Origin: Glandiceps talaboti
Lineage: Eukaryota; Hemichordata; Enteropneusta; Spengelidae
DNA: 64,000 nucleotides
NCBI RefSeq assembly: GCF_964340395.1
Contig: NC_135567.1
Coordinates: 1,074,109-1,138,108 of the forward strand
Direction: 5' to 3'
The notes beneath the pieces are model-generated. The model did no database searches. It was not told where the DNA came from and worked only from the letters and a program-made list of their open reading frames with translations. Numbering within the stretch: the first letter of the stretch is position 1; each line of letters starts with the position of its first letter. Below, piece by piece: positions 1 to 13,700 of the stretch. Made by a program: the position numbers and the translations under genes.

Positions 1-3000
1 GTTAACTGAGGCTTTAAAATCTAACACTTAGTCTGCTCACTGAGGTTTTGAAATCTAACACTTAGACTGTTAACTGAGGCTTTAAAATCTAACACTTAGA
101 CTGCTAACTGAGGTTTTAAAATCTAACACTTAGACTGCTCACTGAGGCTTTAAAATCTAACACTTAGACTGCTAACTGAGGCTTTAAAATCTAACACTTA
201 GTCTGCTCACTGAAGCTTTAAAATCTAACACTTAGTCTGCTCACTGAGGTTTTGAAATTTAACACTTAGACTGTTAACTGAGGCTTTAAAATCTAACACT
301 TAGACTGCTAACTGAGGTTTTGAAATCTAACACTTAGACTGCTAACTGAGGCTTTAAAATCTAACACTTAGACTGCTAACTGAGGTTTTGAAATCTAACA
401 CTTAGACTGCTAACTGAGGCTTTAAAATCTAACACTTAGACTGTTAACTGAGGTTTTGAAATCTAACACTTAGTCTGCTCACTGAGGTTTTGAAATCTAA
501 CACTTAGACTGCTAACTGAGGCTTTAAAATCTAACACTTAGTCTGCTCACTGAGGTTTTGAAATCTAACACTTAGACTGCTCACTGAGGTTTTGAAATCT
601 AACACTTAGTCTGCTCACTGAGGTTTTGAATTCTAACACTTAGACTGCTAACTGAGGTTTTGAAATCTAACACTTAGACTGCTAACTGAGGCTTTAAAAT
701 CTAACACTTAGACTGCTAACTGAGGCTTTAAAATCTAACACTTAGTCTGCTCACTGAGGCTTTAAAATCTAACACTTAGTCTGCTCACTGAGGCTTTAAA
801 ATCTAACACTTAGACTGCTAACTGAGGCTTTAAAATCTAACACTTAGACTGTTAACTGAGGCTTTAAAATCTAACACTTAGTCTGCTCACTGAGGTTTTG
901 AAATTTAACACTTAGACTGTTAACTGAGGCTTTAAAATCTAACACTTAGACTGCTAACTGAGGTTTTAAAATCTAACACTTAGACTGCTCACTGAGGCTT
1001 TAAAATCTAACACTTAGACTGCTAACTGAGGCTTTAAAATCTAACACTTAGTCTGCTCACTGAAGCTTTAAAATCTAACACTTAGTCTGCTCACTGAGGT
1101 TTTGAAATTTAACACTTAGACTGTTAACTGAGGCTTTAAAATCTAACACTTAGACTGCTAACTGAGGTTTTGAAATCTAACACTTAGACTGCTAACTGAG
1201 GCTTTAAAATCTAACACTTAGACTGCTAACTGAGGTTTTGAAATCTAACACTTAGACTGCTAACTGAGGCTTTAAAATCTAACACTTAGACTGTTAACTG
1301 AGGTTTTGAAATCTAACACTTAGACTGCTAACTGAGGTTTTGAAATCTAACACTTAGACTGCTAACTGAGGCTTTAAAATCTAACACTTAGACTGTTAAC
1401 TGAGGTTTTGAAATCTAACACTTAGACTGCTCACTGAGGTTTTGAAATCTAACACTTAGTCTGCTCACTGAGGTTTTGAATTCTAACACTTAGACTGCTA
1501 ACTGAGGTTTTGAAATCTAACACTTAGACTGCTAACTGAGGCTTTAAAATCTAACACTTAGACTGCTAACTGAGGCTTTAAAATCTAACACTTAGACTGC
1601 TAACTGAGGCTTTAAAATCTAACACTTAGTCTGCTCACTGAGGCTTTAAAATCTAACACTTAGTCTGCTCACTGAGGCTTTAAAATCTAACACTTAGACT
1701 GCTAACTGAGGTTTTGAAATTTAACACTTAGACTGCTAACTGAGGCTTTAAAATCTAACACTTAGACTGCTAACTGAGGTTTTAAAATCTAACACTTAGA
1801 CTGCTAACTGAGGTTTTAAAATCTAACACTTAGACTGCTCTCTGAGGTTTTAAAATCTAACACTTAGACTGCTAACTGAGGCTTTAAAATCTAACACTTA
1901 GACTGCTAACTGAGGTTTTAAAATCTAACACTTAGTCTGCTCACTGAGGCTTTAAAATCTAACACTTAGTCTGCTCACTGAGGCTTTAAAATCTAACACT
2001 TAGTCTGCTCACTGAGGCTTTAAAATCTAACACTTAGACTGCTAACTGAGGCTTTAAAATCTAACACTTAGACTGTTAACTGAGGCTTTAAAATCTAACA
2101 CTTAGTCTGCTCACTGAGGTTTTGAAATCTAACACTTAGACTGTTAACTGAGGCTTTAAAATCTAACACTTAGACTGCTAACTGAGGTTTTAAAATCTAA
2201 CACTTAGACTGCTCACTGAGGCTTTAAAATCTAACACTTAGACTGCTAACTGAGGCTTTAAAATCTAACACTTAGTCTGCTCACTGAAGCTTTAAAATCT
2301 AACACTTAGTCTGCTCACTGAGGTTTTGAAATTTAACACTTAGACTGTTAACTGAGGCTTTAAAATCTAACACTTAGACTGCTAACTGAGGTTTTGAAAT
2401 CTAACACTTAGACTGCTAACTGAGGCTTTAAAATCTAACACTTAGACTGCTAACTGAGGTTTTGAAATCTAACACTTAGACTGCTAACTGAGGCTTTAAA
2501 ATCTAACACTTAGACTGTTAACTGAGGTTTTGAAATCTAACACTTAGTCTGCTCACTGAGGTTTTGAAATCTAACACTTAGACTGCTAACTGAGGTTTTA
2601 AAATCTAACACTTAGACTGCTAACTGAGGTTTTAAAATCTAACACTTAGACTGCTCTCTGAGGTTTTAAAATCTAACACTTAGACTGCTAACTGAGGTTT
2701 TAAAATCTAACACTTAGACTGTTAACTGAGGCTTTAAAATCTAACACTTAGTCTGCTCACTGAGGCTTTAAAATCTAACACTTAGTCTGCTCACTGAGGT
2801 TTTGAAATTTAACACTTAGACTGTTAACTGAGGCTTTAAAATCTAACACTTAGACTGCTCACTGAGGTTTTAAAATCTAACACTTAGACTGCTCACTGAG
2901 GCTTTAAAATCTAACACTTAGACTGCTAACTGAGGCTTTAAAATCTAACACTTAGTCTGCTCACTGAAGCTTTAAAATCTAACACTTAGTCTGCTCACTG

Positions 3001-3768
3001 AGGTTTTGAAATTTAACACTTAGACTGTTAACTGAGGCTTTAAAATCTAACACTTAGACTGCTAACTGAGGTTTTGAAATCTAACACTTAGACTGCTAAC
3101 TGAGGCTTTAAAATCTAACACTTAGACTGCTAACTGAGGTTTTGAAATCCAACACTTAGACTGCTCACTGAGGCTTTAAAATCTAACACTTAGACTGCTA
3201 ACTGAGGTTTTGAAATCTAACACTTAGACTGCTAACTGAGGCTTTAAAATCTAACACTTAGACTGTTAACTGAGGTTTTGAAATCTAACACTTAGACTGC
3301 TCACTGAGGTTTTGAAATCTAACACTTAGACTGCTAACTGAGGCTTTAAAATCTAACACTTAGACTGTTAACTGAGGTTTTGAAATCTAACACTTAGACT
3401 GCTCACTGAGGTTTTGAAATCTAACACTTAGACTGCTCACTGAGGTTTTGAAATCTAACACTTAGACTGCTAACTGAGGCTTTAAAATCTAACACTTAGA
3501 CTGTTAACTGAGGTTTTGAAATCTAACACTTAGACTGCTCACTGAGGTTTTGAAATCTAACACTTAGACTGCTCACTGAAGTTTTAAAATCTAACACTTA
3601 GACTGCTCACTGAGGCTTTAAAATCTAACACTTAGACTGCTAACTGAGGCTTTAAAATCTAACACTTAGACTGCTCACTGAGGCTTTAAAATCTAACACT
3701 TAGTCTGCTCACTGAGGTTTTAAAATCTAACACTTAGACTGCTAACTGAGGCTTTAAAATCTAACACT
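1..3768. repeat. 34-bp minisatellite, about 111 copies
   Basis: The unit reads roughly GCTAACTGAGGCTTTAAAAT then CTAACACTTAGACT. Copies vary at a few fixed places: GCTAAC, GTTAAC or GCTCAC; GGCTTTAAA, GGTTTTGAA or GGTTTTAAA; TTAGAC or TTAGTC. A rare TGAAGC variant recurs at about 211, 1061, 2285 and 2965; the gaps of 850, 1224 and 680 bp are exact multiples of 34, showing block duplications. The array runs off the left edge and lies in USP8 intron 3. Confidence 0.97.
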
Positions 3769-5810
3769 TAACACTAACATGGTGTGTACAGACATCTGTG
3801 GTCTAGACACTAACATGGTGTGTACAGACATCTTTGGTCTAAACTATACACTAACATGGTGTGTACAGACGTCTGTAGTCTAGACTATACACTAACATGG
3901 TGTGTACAGACATCTATGGTCTATAGACTATACACTAACATGGTGTGTACAGACATCTATGGTCTATAGACTATACACTAACATGGTGTGTACAGACATC
4001 TATGGTCTAGACTATACACTAACATGGTGTGTACAGACATCTGTGGTCTATACACTAACATGGTGTGTACAGACATCTGTGGTCTAGACTATACACTAAC
4101 ATGGTGTGTACAGACATCTTTGGTCTAAACTATACACTAACATGGTGTGTACAGACATCTGTGGTCTAGACACTAACATGGTGTGTACAGACATCTTTGG
4201 TCTAAACTATACACTAACATGGTGTGTACAGACATCTGTGGTCTAGACACTAACATGGTGTGTACAGACATCTTTGGTCTAAACTATACACTAACATGGT
4301 GTGTACAGACATCTTTGGTCTAAACTATACACTAACATGGTGTGTACAGACGTCTGTAGTCTAGACTATACACTAACATGGTGTGTACAGACATCTATGG
4401 TCTATAGACTATACACTAACATGGTGTGTACAGACGTCTGTGGTCTAGACTATACACTAACACAGTGTGTACAGACGTCTGTGGTCTATAGACTATACAC
4501 TAACATGGTGTGTACAGACATCTGTAGTCTAGACTATACACTAACATGGTGTGTACAGACATCTGTGGTCTATAGACTATACACTAACATGGTGTGTACA
4601 GACATCTGTGGTCTAGACTATACACTAACATAGTGTGTACAGACATCTGTGGTCTAGACTATACACTAACATAGTGTGTACAGACGTCTGTGGTCTATAG
4701 ACTATACACTAACATAGTGTGTACAGACGTCTGTGGTCTAGACTATACACTAACATAGTGTGTACAGACGTCTGTGGTCTAGACTATACACTAACATGGT
4801 GTGTACAGACATCTGTGGTCTAGACTATACACTAACATAGTGTGTACAGACGTCTGTGGTCTAGACACTAACATGGTGTGTACAGACATCTGTGGTCTAG
4901 ACTACACTAACATAGTGTGTACAGACGTCTGTGGTCTAGACACTAACATGGTGTGTACAGACATCTGTGGTCTAGACTATACACTAACATAGTGTGTACA
5001 GACGTCTGTGGTCTAGACTATACACTAACATGGTGTGTACAGATGTCTGTGGTCTAGACTATACACTAACATAGTGTGTACAGACGTCTGTGGTCTAGAC
5101 TATACACTAACATGGTGTGTACAGACGTCTGTGGTCTAGACTATACACTAACATGGTGTGTACAGATGTCTGTGGTCTAGACTATACACTAACATAGTGT
5201 GTACAGACGTCTGTGGTCTATAGACTATACACTAACATGGTGTGTACAGACGTCTGTGGTCTAGACTATACACTAACATAGTGTGTACAGACGTCTGTGG
5301 TCTATAGACTATACACTAACATGGTGTGTACAGACATCTGTGGTCTAGACTAGACACTAACATAGTGTGTACAGACGTCTGTGGTCTATAGACTATACAC
5401 TAACATAGTGTGTACAGACATCTGTGGTCTAGACTAGACACTAACATGGTGTGTACAGACGTCTGTGGTCTAGACTATACACTAACATGGTGTGTACAGA
5501 CGTCTGTGGTCTAGACTAGACACTAACATAGTGTGTACAGACGTCTGTGGTCTAGACTATACACTAACATGGTGTGTACAGACATCTGTGGTCTAGACTA
5601 TACACTAACATAGTGTGTACAGACATCTGTGGTCTAGACTATATACTAACATAGTGTGTACAGACGTCTGTGGTCTAGACTATATACTAACATAGTGTGT
5701 ACAGACATCTGTGGTCTAGACTATATACTAACATAGTGTGTACAGACATCTGTGGTCTAGACTATATACTAACATAGTGTGTACAGACGTCTGTGGTCTA
5801 GACTATATAT
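3769..5810. repeat. About 41-bp minisatellite with GTCTAGAC palindromes, about 50 copies
   Basis: The unit is roughly ACTAACATGGTGTGTACAGA followed by CATCTGTGGTCTAGACTATAC. Lengths vary from about 36 to 45 bp by loss of TATAC or gain of a second CTATAG. It abuts the 34-bp array with no spacer. Most units contain the palindrome GTCTAGAC plus a separate CAGAC, both recognised SMAD-binding words. Copies near the right end share TATATACTAAC and are the most alike. Confidence 0.95.
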
Positions 5811-6662
5811 TTGCCATCATGCATACCGATCAATGGAAATATGCAGCTAGCCATTTTAATATACGCCACGGTAATAATAATATGATCATTTCGCAGAGTA
5901 CACCGAGTTTCCACAGCCACCTACTACCTGGTAGTAGTCAATTATGCTATCCAAGTCAAAATTAATTAGAAATTGTCACGAACAGAGTCATTATTTACAT
6001 TCAACATGATGTTAGGGGAGACAATTTTGACTGCGGACATATTGAAATTTGAATTTTACCTGGAAAACCCACGCTAAAAATCAGTGGGGAAAGGGTTAAG
6101 TCAAGATATAGCCTAATTACCGAAAATAATTAATTAATATGCAAATTATTCATTAACACTGTAAAGTACATTAACAAACTTGATAGGACATATGCATTTT
6201 CTAATGGTTAACGTATGTACAAAATTATATTGAAATTGAAGAATGCAGTCTTAAGTAATTAGCTGATTTCATTGATATGCAAATTTCCCTAATTAACATG
6301 AAAAGATCTCGCTCAAAAACTAACCAGGTCTAGCCAATACCTCAAACATTATATGTACCAAATTTCAGTATAATTGAGTAAGACGTTTTTAAGAAAATGA
6401 CACAGACAGACAGACAGACAGACAGATAGACACACACACACACACACATACACACACACATACACACACACACACAGATGGACACACAGACAGACAGCCA
6501 CACAGACAGACATCCCCCTTTTAATACCTCCCGTACTCTTACGGGAGATAACAATAAGTAGCAAAGGTACCTAAATCACTCAGTTTGCAATATTGGATTT
6601 GAAGTTTTCCCCATGCAGCATGCACTGCTCCTAGAGATACATGTATATCCTGGAGATATACA
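5811..6662. other. Unique or old interspersed sequence with a CAGA/CA microsatellite
   Basis: No exon was recognised on either strand. An AT-rich stretch at 6110-6300 has two ATGCAAAT octamers. A (CAGA)n/(CA)n tract occupies about 6402-6513 and is followed at 6528-6547 by a perfect 8-bp-stem hairpin, CTCCCGTA-CTCT-TACGGGAG. The arrangement resembles the tail of a dispersed repeat, but I cannot assign a family. Confidence 0.5.
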
Positions 6663-7350
6663 ATGTATGTTTGTAGACATGTATGCTATTCATGTGGTCA
6701 TGTTTATAGAAGTGTATGCTATTCATGTGGTCATGTTTATAAAAGTATATGCTATTCATGTGGTCATGTTTATAGAAGTGTATGCTATTCATGTGGTCAT
6801 GTTTATAGAAGTGTATGCTATTCATGTGGTCATGTTTATAGAAGTGTATGCTATTCATGTGGTCATGTTTATAGAAGTGTATGCTATTCATGTGGTCATG
6901 TTTATAGAAGTGTATGCCATTCATGTGGTCATGTTTGTAGGTGTATATGCCATTCATGTGGTCATGTTTGTAGGTGTATATGCCATTCATGTGGTCATGT
7001 TTATAGAAGTGTATGCTATTCATGTGGTCATGTTTGTAGACATGTATGCTATTCATGTGGTCATGTTTATAGAAGTGTATGCTATTCATGTGGTCATGTT
7101 TGTAAACGTGTATGCTATTCATGTGGTCATGTTTATAGACGTGTATGTTATTCATGTGGTCATGTTTGTAGAAGTGTATGTTATTCATGTGCTCATGGTT
7201 GTAGAAGTGTATGTTATTCATGTGGTCATGTTTGTAGACGTGTATGTTATTCATGTGGTCATGTTTGTAGACGTGTATATTATTCATGTGGTCATATTTG
7301 TTATTCATGTGGTCATGTTTGTAGAGATCAATGTGTGTTATTCATGTGGT
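6663..7350. repeat. 33-bp minisatellite, about 21 copies
   Basis: The unit is ATGTTTATAGAAGTGTATGC then TATTCATGTGGTC, with TTTGTAGACG-type variants. The period is a multiple of three, so several frames on both strands stay open for over 200 codons. I read these as by-products: they have no homology, no non-repeat domain and no initiation context. The array ends 45 bp from the USP8 exon 3 donor. Confidence 0.95.
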
Positions 7351-7395
7351 CATTATTATAATGAGGCTAGGGGGTCAAACAGTAGTGATACTGAC

Positions 7396-7481
7396 CTTTG
7401 ACCTAGGGTTGAAGACAATTCTTCTGCCTTAGTAATGGCTTTCACCAAGTGAGACTTCCCAAGAAGACTATCAAAGAATTT
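7396..7481 (-). CDS. USP8: USP8-like deubiquitinase, third coding exon
   Basis: This exon is too short to appear as a long open frame and was found by homology. After the acceptor TTGTTATCCAG the minus strand reads KFFDSLLGKSHLVKAITKAE then ELSSTLGQ. Human USP8 has DYFHSILGPGNIKKAVEEAE then RLSESLKL at the same place, and the splice phase from exon 2 (phase 0) fits without a gap: YKADK|KFFDSLLG aligns with FKQQQDYFHSILG. The donor chosen is CAAAG|GTCAGT, with GT at 7395-7394, leaving phase 2. It completes the N-terminal dimerisation domain. The exon lies 45 bp from a 33-bp minisatellite on its left and about 300 bp from the 24-kb array on its right. No later USP8 exon was found from 1 to 7395, so exon 4 should lie beyond the left edge. 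Confidence 0.85.
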
Positions 7482-7785
7482 CTGGATAACAAGAGTAAAC
7501 AAGTTACCATGGAAACTAACTCCCACGTTAGATCAAGAGGTTATATATAATTACTATGGCAATAGATATCTCTAACACAATGATGTCTATTTTTTTATTC
7601 TACCCATTATATTTTTGCTTGTTTTGTCCTCATTTGATGTGTGCAGTATTTAATGTATATATTTTAATGTTTTTCTCGACACTGTGTGAGAAGAGCCACT
7701 GGCTCAACAGTCTATCGAGATTAAATAAAGTCTAATAATAATAATAATAATAATTAAATAATAAGTACATGATAATAATAATTTT
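7482..7785 (+). mobile_element. Possible 3' tail of a non-LTR retrotransposon or SINE, ending in (TAA)n
   Basis: From about 7590 the sequence is T-rich, then reads GAGCCACTGGCTCAACAG and TCGAGATTAAATAAAGTCTA before a (TAA)n run at about 7733-7755. A transcript-like end, AATAAA and a terminal TAA microsatellite are typical of CR1/L2-like 3' ends. No coding part is present. The first 100 bp or so after exon 3 is ordinary intron. Confidence 0.35.
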
Positions 7786-10700
7786 ACTATACTGTTATCT
7801 ATTACACAGTGATGTTAAAGTACTGTATTACACTTATCTATTATAGTGATGTTACAGTACTGTACTACACTTATCTATTATAGTAATGTTATAGTACTGT
7901 ATTACACTTATCTATTACACAGTGATGTTAAAGTACTGTACTACACTTATCTATTATAGTGATGTTACAGTACTGTACTACACTTATCTATTATAGTAAT
8001 GTTACAGTACTGTATTACACTTATCTATTATAGTAATGTTATAGTACTGTATTACACTTATCTATTATAGTAATGTTACAGTATTGTACTACACTTATCT
8101 ATTATAGTAATGTTATAGTACTGTACTACACTTATCTATTATAGTAATGTTACAGTACTGTATTACACTTATCTATTATAGTGATGTTACAGTATTGTAC
8201 TACACTTATCTATTATAGTAATGTTACAGTACTGTATTACACTTATCTATTATAGTAATGTTATAGTACTGTACTACACTTATCTATTATAGTAATGTTA
8301 CAGTACTGTACTATACTTATCTATTATAGTAATGTTATAGTACTGTATTACACTTATCTATTATAGTAATGTTACAGTATTGTACTACACTTATCTATTA
8401 TAGTAATGTTACAGTACTGTACTACACTTATCTTTTATAGTAATGTTACAGTACTGTATTACACTTATCTACTACACTAATGTTACAGTACTGTACTACA
8501 CTTATCTATTATAGTAATGTTACAGTACTGTATTACACTTATCTATTATAGTAATGTTATAGTACTGTATTACACTTATCTATTATAGTGATGTTACAGT
8601 ACTGTACTACACTTATCTACTATAGTAATGTTATAGTACTGTATTACACTTATCTATTATAGTAATGTTACAGTATTGTACTACACTTATCTATTATAGT
8701 AATGTTACAGTATTGTATTACACTTATCTATTATAGTAATGTTACAGTACTGTACTACACTTATCTATTATAGTAATGTTACAGTATTGTACTACACTTA
8801 TCTATTATAGTAATGTTACAGTACTGTATTACACTTATCTATTATAGTGATGTTACAGTACTGTACTACACTTATCTATTACAGTAATGTTATAGTATTG
8901 TATTACACTTATCTATTATAGTAATGTTACGGTATTGTACTACACTTATCTACTATAGTAATGTTACAGTACTGTACTACACTTATCTATTATAGTAATG
9001 TTACAGTACTGTACTACACTTATCTATTACAGTAATATTACAGTATTGTACTACACTTATCTATTATAGTAATGTTACAGTACTGTATTACACTTATCTA
9101 CTATAGTAATGTTACGGTATTGTACTACACTTATCTACTATAGTAATGTTATAGTATTGTATTACACTTATCTACTATAGTAATGTTACAGTACTGTACT
9201 ACACTTATCTATTACAGTAATGTTACAGTACTGTACTACACTTATCTATTATAGTAATGTTACAGTACTGTACTACACTTATCTATTATAGTAATGTTAC
9301 AGTACTGTACTACACTTATCTATTACAGTAATGTTACAGTACTGTACTACACTTATCTATTATAGTAATGTTACAGTACTGTACTACACTTATCTATTAC
9401 AGTAATGTTACAGTACTGTATTACACTTATCTATTATAGTAATGTTACAGTACTGTACTACACTTATCTATTACAGTAATGTTACAGTACTGTATTACAC
9501 TTATCTATTATAGTAATGTTATAGTACTGTATTACACTTATCTATTATAGTAATGTTACAGTATTGTACTACACTTATCTATTATAGTAATGTTACAGTA
9601 CTGTATTACACTTATCTACTATAGTAATGTTACAGTACTGTATTACACTTATCTATTATAGTAATGTTACAGTACTGTATTACACTTATCTATTACAGTA
9701 ATGTTATAGTACTGTATTACACTTATCTATTATAGTAATGTTACAGTACTGTATTACACTTATCTATTATAGTAATGTTACAGTACTGTATTACACTTAT
9801 CTATTATAGTAATGTTACAGTACTGTATTACACTTATCTATTATAGTAATGTTACAGTATTGTACTACACTTATCTATTATAGTAATGTTACAGTATTGT
9901 ACTACACTTATCTATTATAGTAATGTTACAGTACTGTATTACACTTATCTATTATAGTAATGTTATAGTACTGTATTACACTTATCTATTATAGTAATGT
10001 TATAGTACTGTATTACACTTATCTATTATAGTAATGTTATAGTACTGTATTACACTTATCTATTACAGTAATGTTACAGTACTGTACTACACTTATCTAT
10101 TACAGTAATGTTACAGTATTGTACTACACTTATCTATTATAGTAATGTTACAGTACTGTATTACACTTATCTATTATAGTAATGTTATAGTACTGTATTA
10201 CACTTATCTATTATAGTAATGTTATAGTACTGTATTACACTTATCTATTATAGTAATGTTATAGTACTGTATTACACTTATCTATTACAGTAATGTTACA
10301 GTACTGTACTACACTTATCTATTACAGTAATGTTACAGTACTGTACTACACTTATCTATTATAGTAATGTTACAGTACTGTACTACACTTATCTATTATA
10401 GTAATGTTACAGTACTGTATTACTTATCTATTATAGTAATGTTACAGTACTGTATTACACTTATCTATTACAGTAATGTTACAGTACTGTATTACTTATC
10501 TATTATAGTAATGTTACAGTACTGTACTACACTTATCTATTACAGTAATGTTACAGTACTGTATTACACTTATCTATTACAGTAATGTTACAGTACTGTA
10601 CTACACTTATCTATTATAGTAATGTTACAGTATTGTACTACACTTATCTATTATAGTAATGTTATAGTACTGTACTACACTTATCTATTACAGTAATGTT

Positions 10701-13700
10701 ACAGTACTGTACTACACTTATCTATTACAGTAATGTTACAGTACTGTACTACACTTATCTATTATAGTAATGTTACAGTACTGTATTACACTTATCTATT
10801 ACAGTAATGTTACAGTACTGTACTACACTTATCTATTATAGTAATGTTACAGTATTGTACTACACTTATCTATTATAGTAATGTTATAGTACTGTACTAC
10901 ACTTATCTATTACAGTAATGTTACAGTACTGTACTACACTTATCTATTACAGTAATGTTACAGTACTGTACTACACTTATCTATTATAGTAATGTTACAG
11001 TACTGTATTACACTTATCTATTACAGTAATGTTACAGTACTGTATTACTTATCTATTATAGTAATGTTACAGTACTGTACTACACTTATCTATTACAGTA
11101 ATGTTACAGTACTGTATTACACTTATCTATTACAGTAATGTTACAGTACTGTACTACACTTATCTATTATAGTAATGTTACAGTATTGTACTACACTTAT
11201 CTATTATAGTAATGTTATAGTACTGTACTACACTTATCTATTACAGTAATGTTACAGTACTGTACTACACTTATCTATTACAGTAATGTTACAGTACTGT
11301 ACTACACTTATCTATTATAGTAATGTTACAGTATTGTACTACACTTATCTACTATAGTAATGTTACAGTACTGTACTACACTTATCTATTACAGTAATGT
11401 TACAGTACTGTACTACACTTATCTATTACAGTAATGTTACAGTACTGTACTACACTTATCTATTATAGTAATGTTACAGTACTGTACTACACTTATCTAT
11501 TACAGTAATGTTACAGTACTGTACTACACTTATCTATTATAGTAATGTTACAGTACTGTATTACACTTATCTATTATAGTAATGTTACAGTACTGTACTA
11601 CACTTATCTATTATAGTAATGTTATAGTACTGTACTACACTTATCTATTATAGTAATGTTACAGTATTGTACTACACTTATCTATTACAGTAATGTTATA
11701 GTACTGTATTACACTTATCTATTATAGTAATGTTACAGTACTGTACTACACTTATCTATTATAGTAATGTTACAGTATTGTATTACACTTATCTACTATA
11801 GTAATGTTACGGTATTGTACTACACTTATCTACTATAGTAATGTTACAGTATTGTATTACACTTATCTATTATAGTAATGTTACGGTATTGTACTACACT
11901 TATCTATTATAGTAATGTTACGGTATTGTACTACACTTATCTACTATAGTAATGTTACAGTATTGTATTACACTTATCTATTATAGTAATGTTACGGTAC
12001 TGTATTACACTTATCTATTATAGTAATGTTACGGTATTGTACTACACTTATCTACTATAGTAATGTTACAGTATTGTATTACACTTATCTACTATAGTAA
12101 TGTTACGGTATTGTACTACACTTATCTACTATAGTAATGTTACAGTATTGTATTACACTTATCTATTATAGTAATGTTACGGTATTGTACTACACTTATC
12201 TACTATAGTAATGTTACAGTATTGTATTACACTTATCTATTATAGTAATGTTACGGTATTGTACTACACTTATCTATTATAGTAATGTTACAGTACTGTA
12301 CTACACTTATCTATTATAGTAATGTTACGGTATTGTACTACACTTATCTACTATAGTAATGTTACAGTATTGTATTACACTTATCTATTATAGTAATGTT
12401 ACGGTATTGTACTACACTTATCTACTATAGTAATGTTACAGTACTGTACTACACTTATCTATTATAGTAATGTTACAGTATTGTACTACACTTATCTATT
12501 ATAGTAATGTTACAGTACTGTACTACACTTATCTATTATAGTAATGTTATAGTACTGTACTACACTTATCTATTATAGTAATGTTACAGTATTGTACTAC
12601 ACTTATCTATTACAGTAATGTTACAGTACTGTACTACACTTATCTATTACAGTGATGTTACAGTACTGTACTACACTTATCTATTATAGTAATGTTACAG
12701 TACTGTATTACACTTATCTATTATAGTAATGTTATAGTACTGTATTACACTTATCTATTATAGTAATGTTATAGTACTGTACTACACTTATCTATTATAG
12801 TAATGTTACAGTATTGTACTACACTTATCTATTATAGTAATGTTACAGTACTGTATTACACTTATCTATTATAGTAATGTTACAGTACTGTACTACACTT
12901 ATCTATTATAGTAATATTACAGTATTGTACTACACTTATCTATTATAGTAATATTACAGTATTGTACTATACTTATCTATTACAGTAATATTACAGTACT
13001 GTACTATACTTATCTATTATAGTAATGTTATAGTACTGTATTACACTTATCTATTATAGTAATATTACAGTATTGTACTACACTTATCTATTACAGTAAT
13101 ATTACAGTACTGTACTATACTTATCTATTATAGTAATGTTATAGTACTGTATTACACTTATCTATTATAGTAATATTACAGTACTGTATTACACTTATCT
13201 ATTATAGTAATGTTACGGTATTGTACTACACTTATCTATTATAGTAATATTACAGTATTGTACTACACTTATCTATTACAGTAATGTTACAGTACTGTAT
13301 TACACTTATCTATTATAGTAATGTTACAGTACTGTACTACACTTATCTATTATAGTAATGTTACAGTACTGTACTACACTTATCTATTATAGTAATGTTA
13401 CAGTATTGTACTACACTTATCTATTATAGTAATATTACAGTATTGTACTACACTTATCTATTACAGTAATATTACAGTACTGTACTATACTTATCTATTA
13501 TAGTAATGTTATAGTACTGTATTACACTTATCTATTATAGTAATATTACAGTACTGTATTACACTTATCTATTATAGTAATGTTACGGTATTGTACTACA
13601 CTTATCTATTATAGTAATATTACAGTATTGTACTACACTTATCTATTACAGTAATGTTACAGTACTGTATTACACTTATCTATTATAGTAATGTTACAGT

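Noticed and set aside
5811-6300. USP8 exon 4
   Set aside because: The next part of human USP8 is a charged coiled-coil stretch; neither strand here encodes one.
6613-7401. Repeat proteins with Cys-His patterns resembling zinc fingers
   Set aside because: YSCGHV repeats arise from the 33-bp unit; both strands and three frames are open, and a real USP8 exon begins on the opposite strand just after it.
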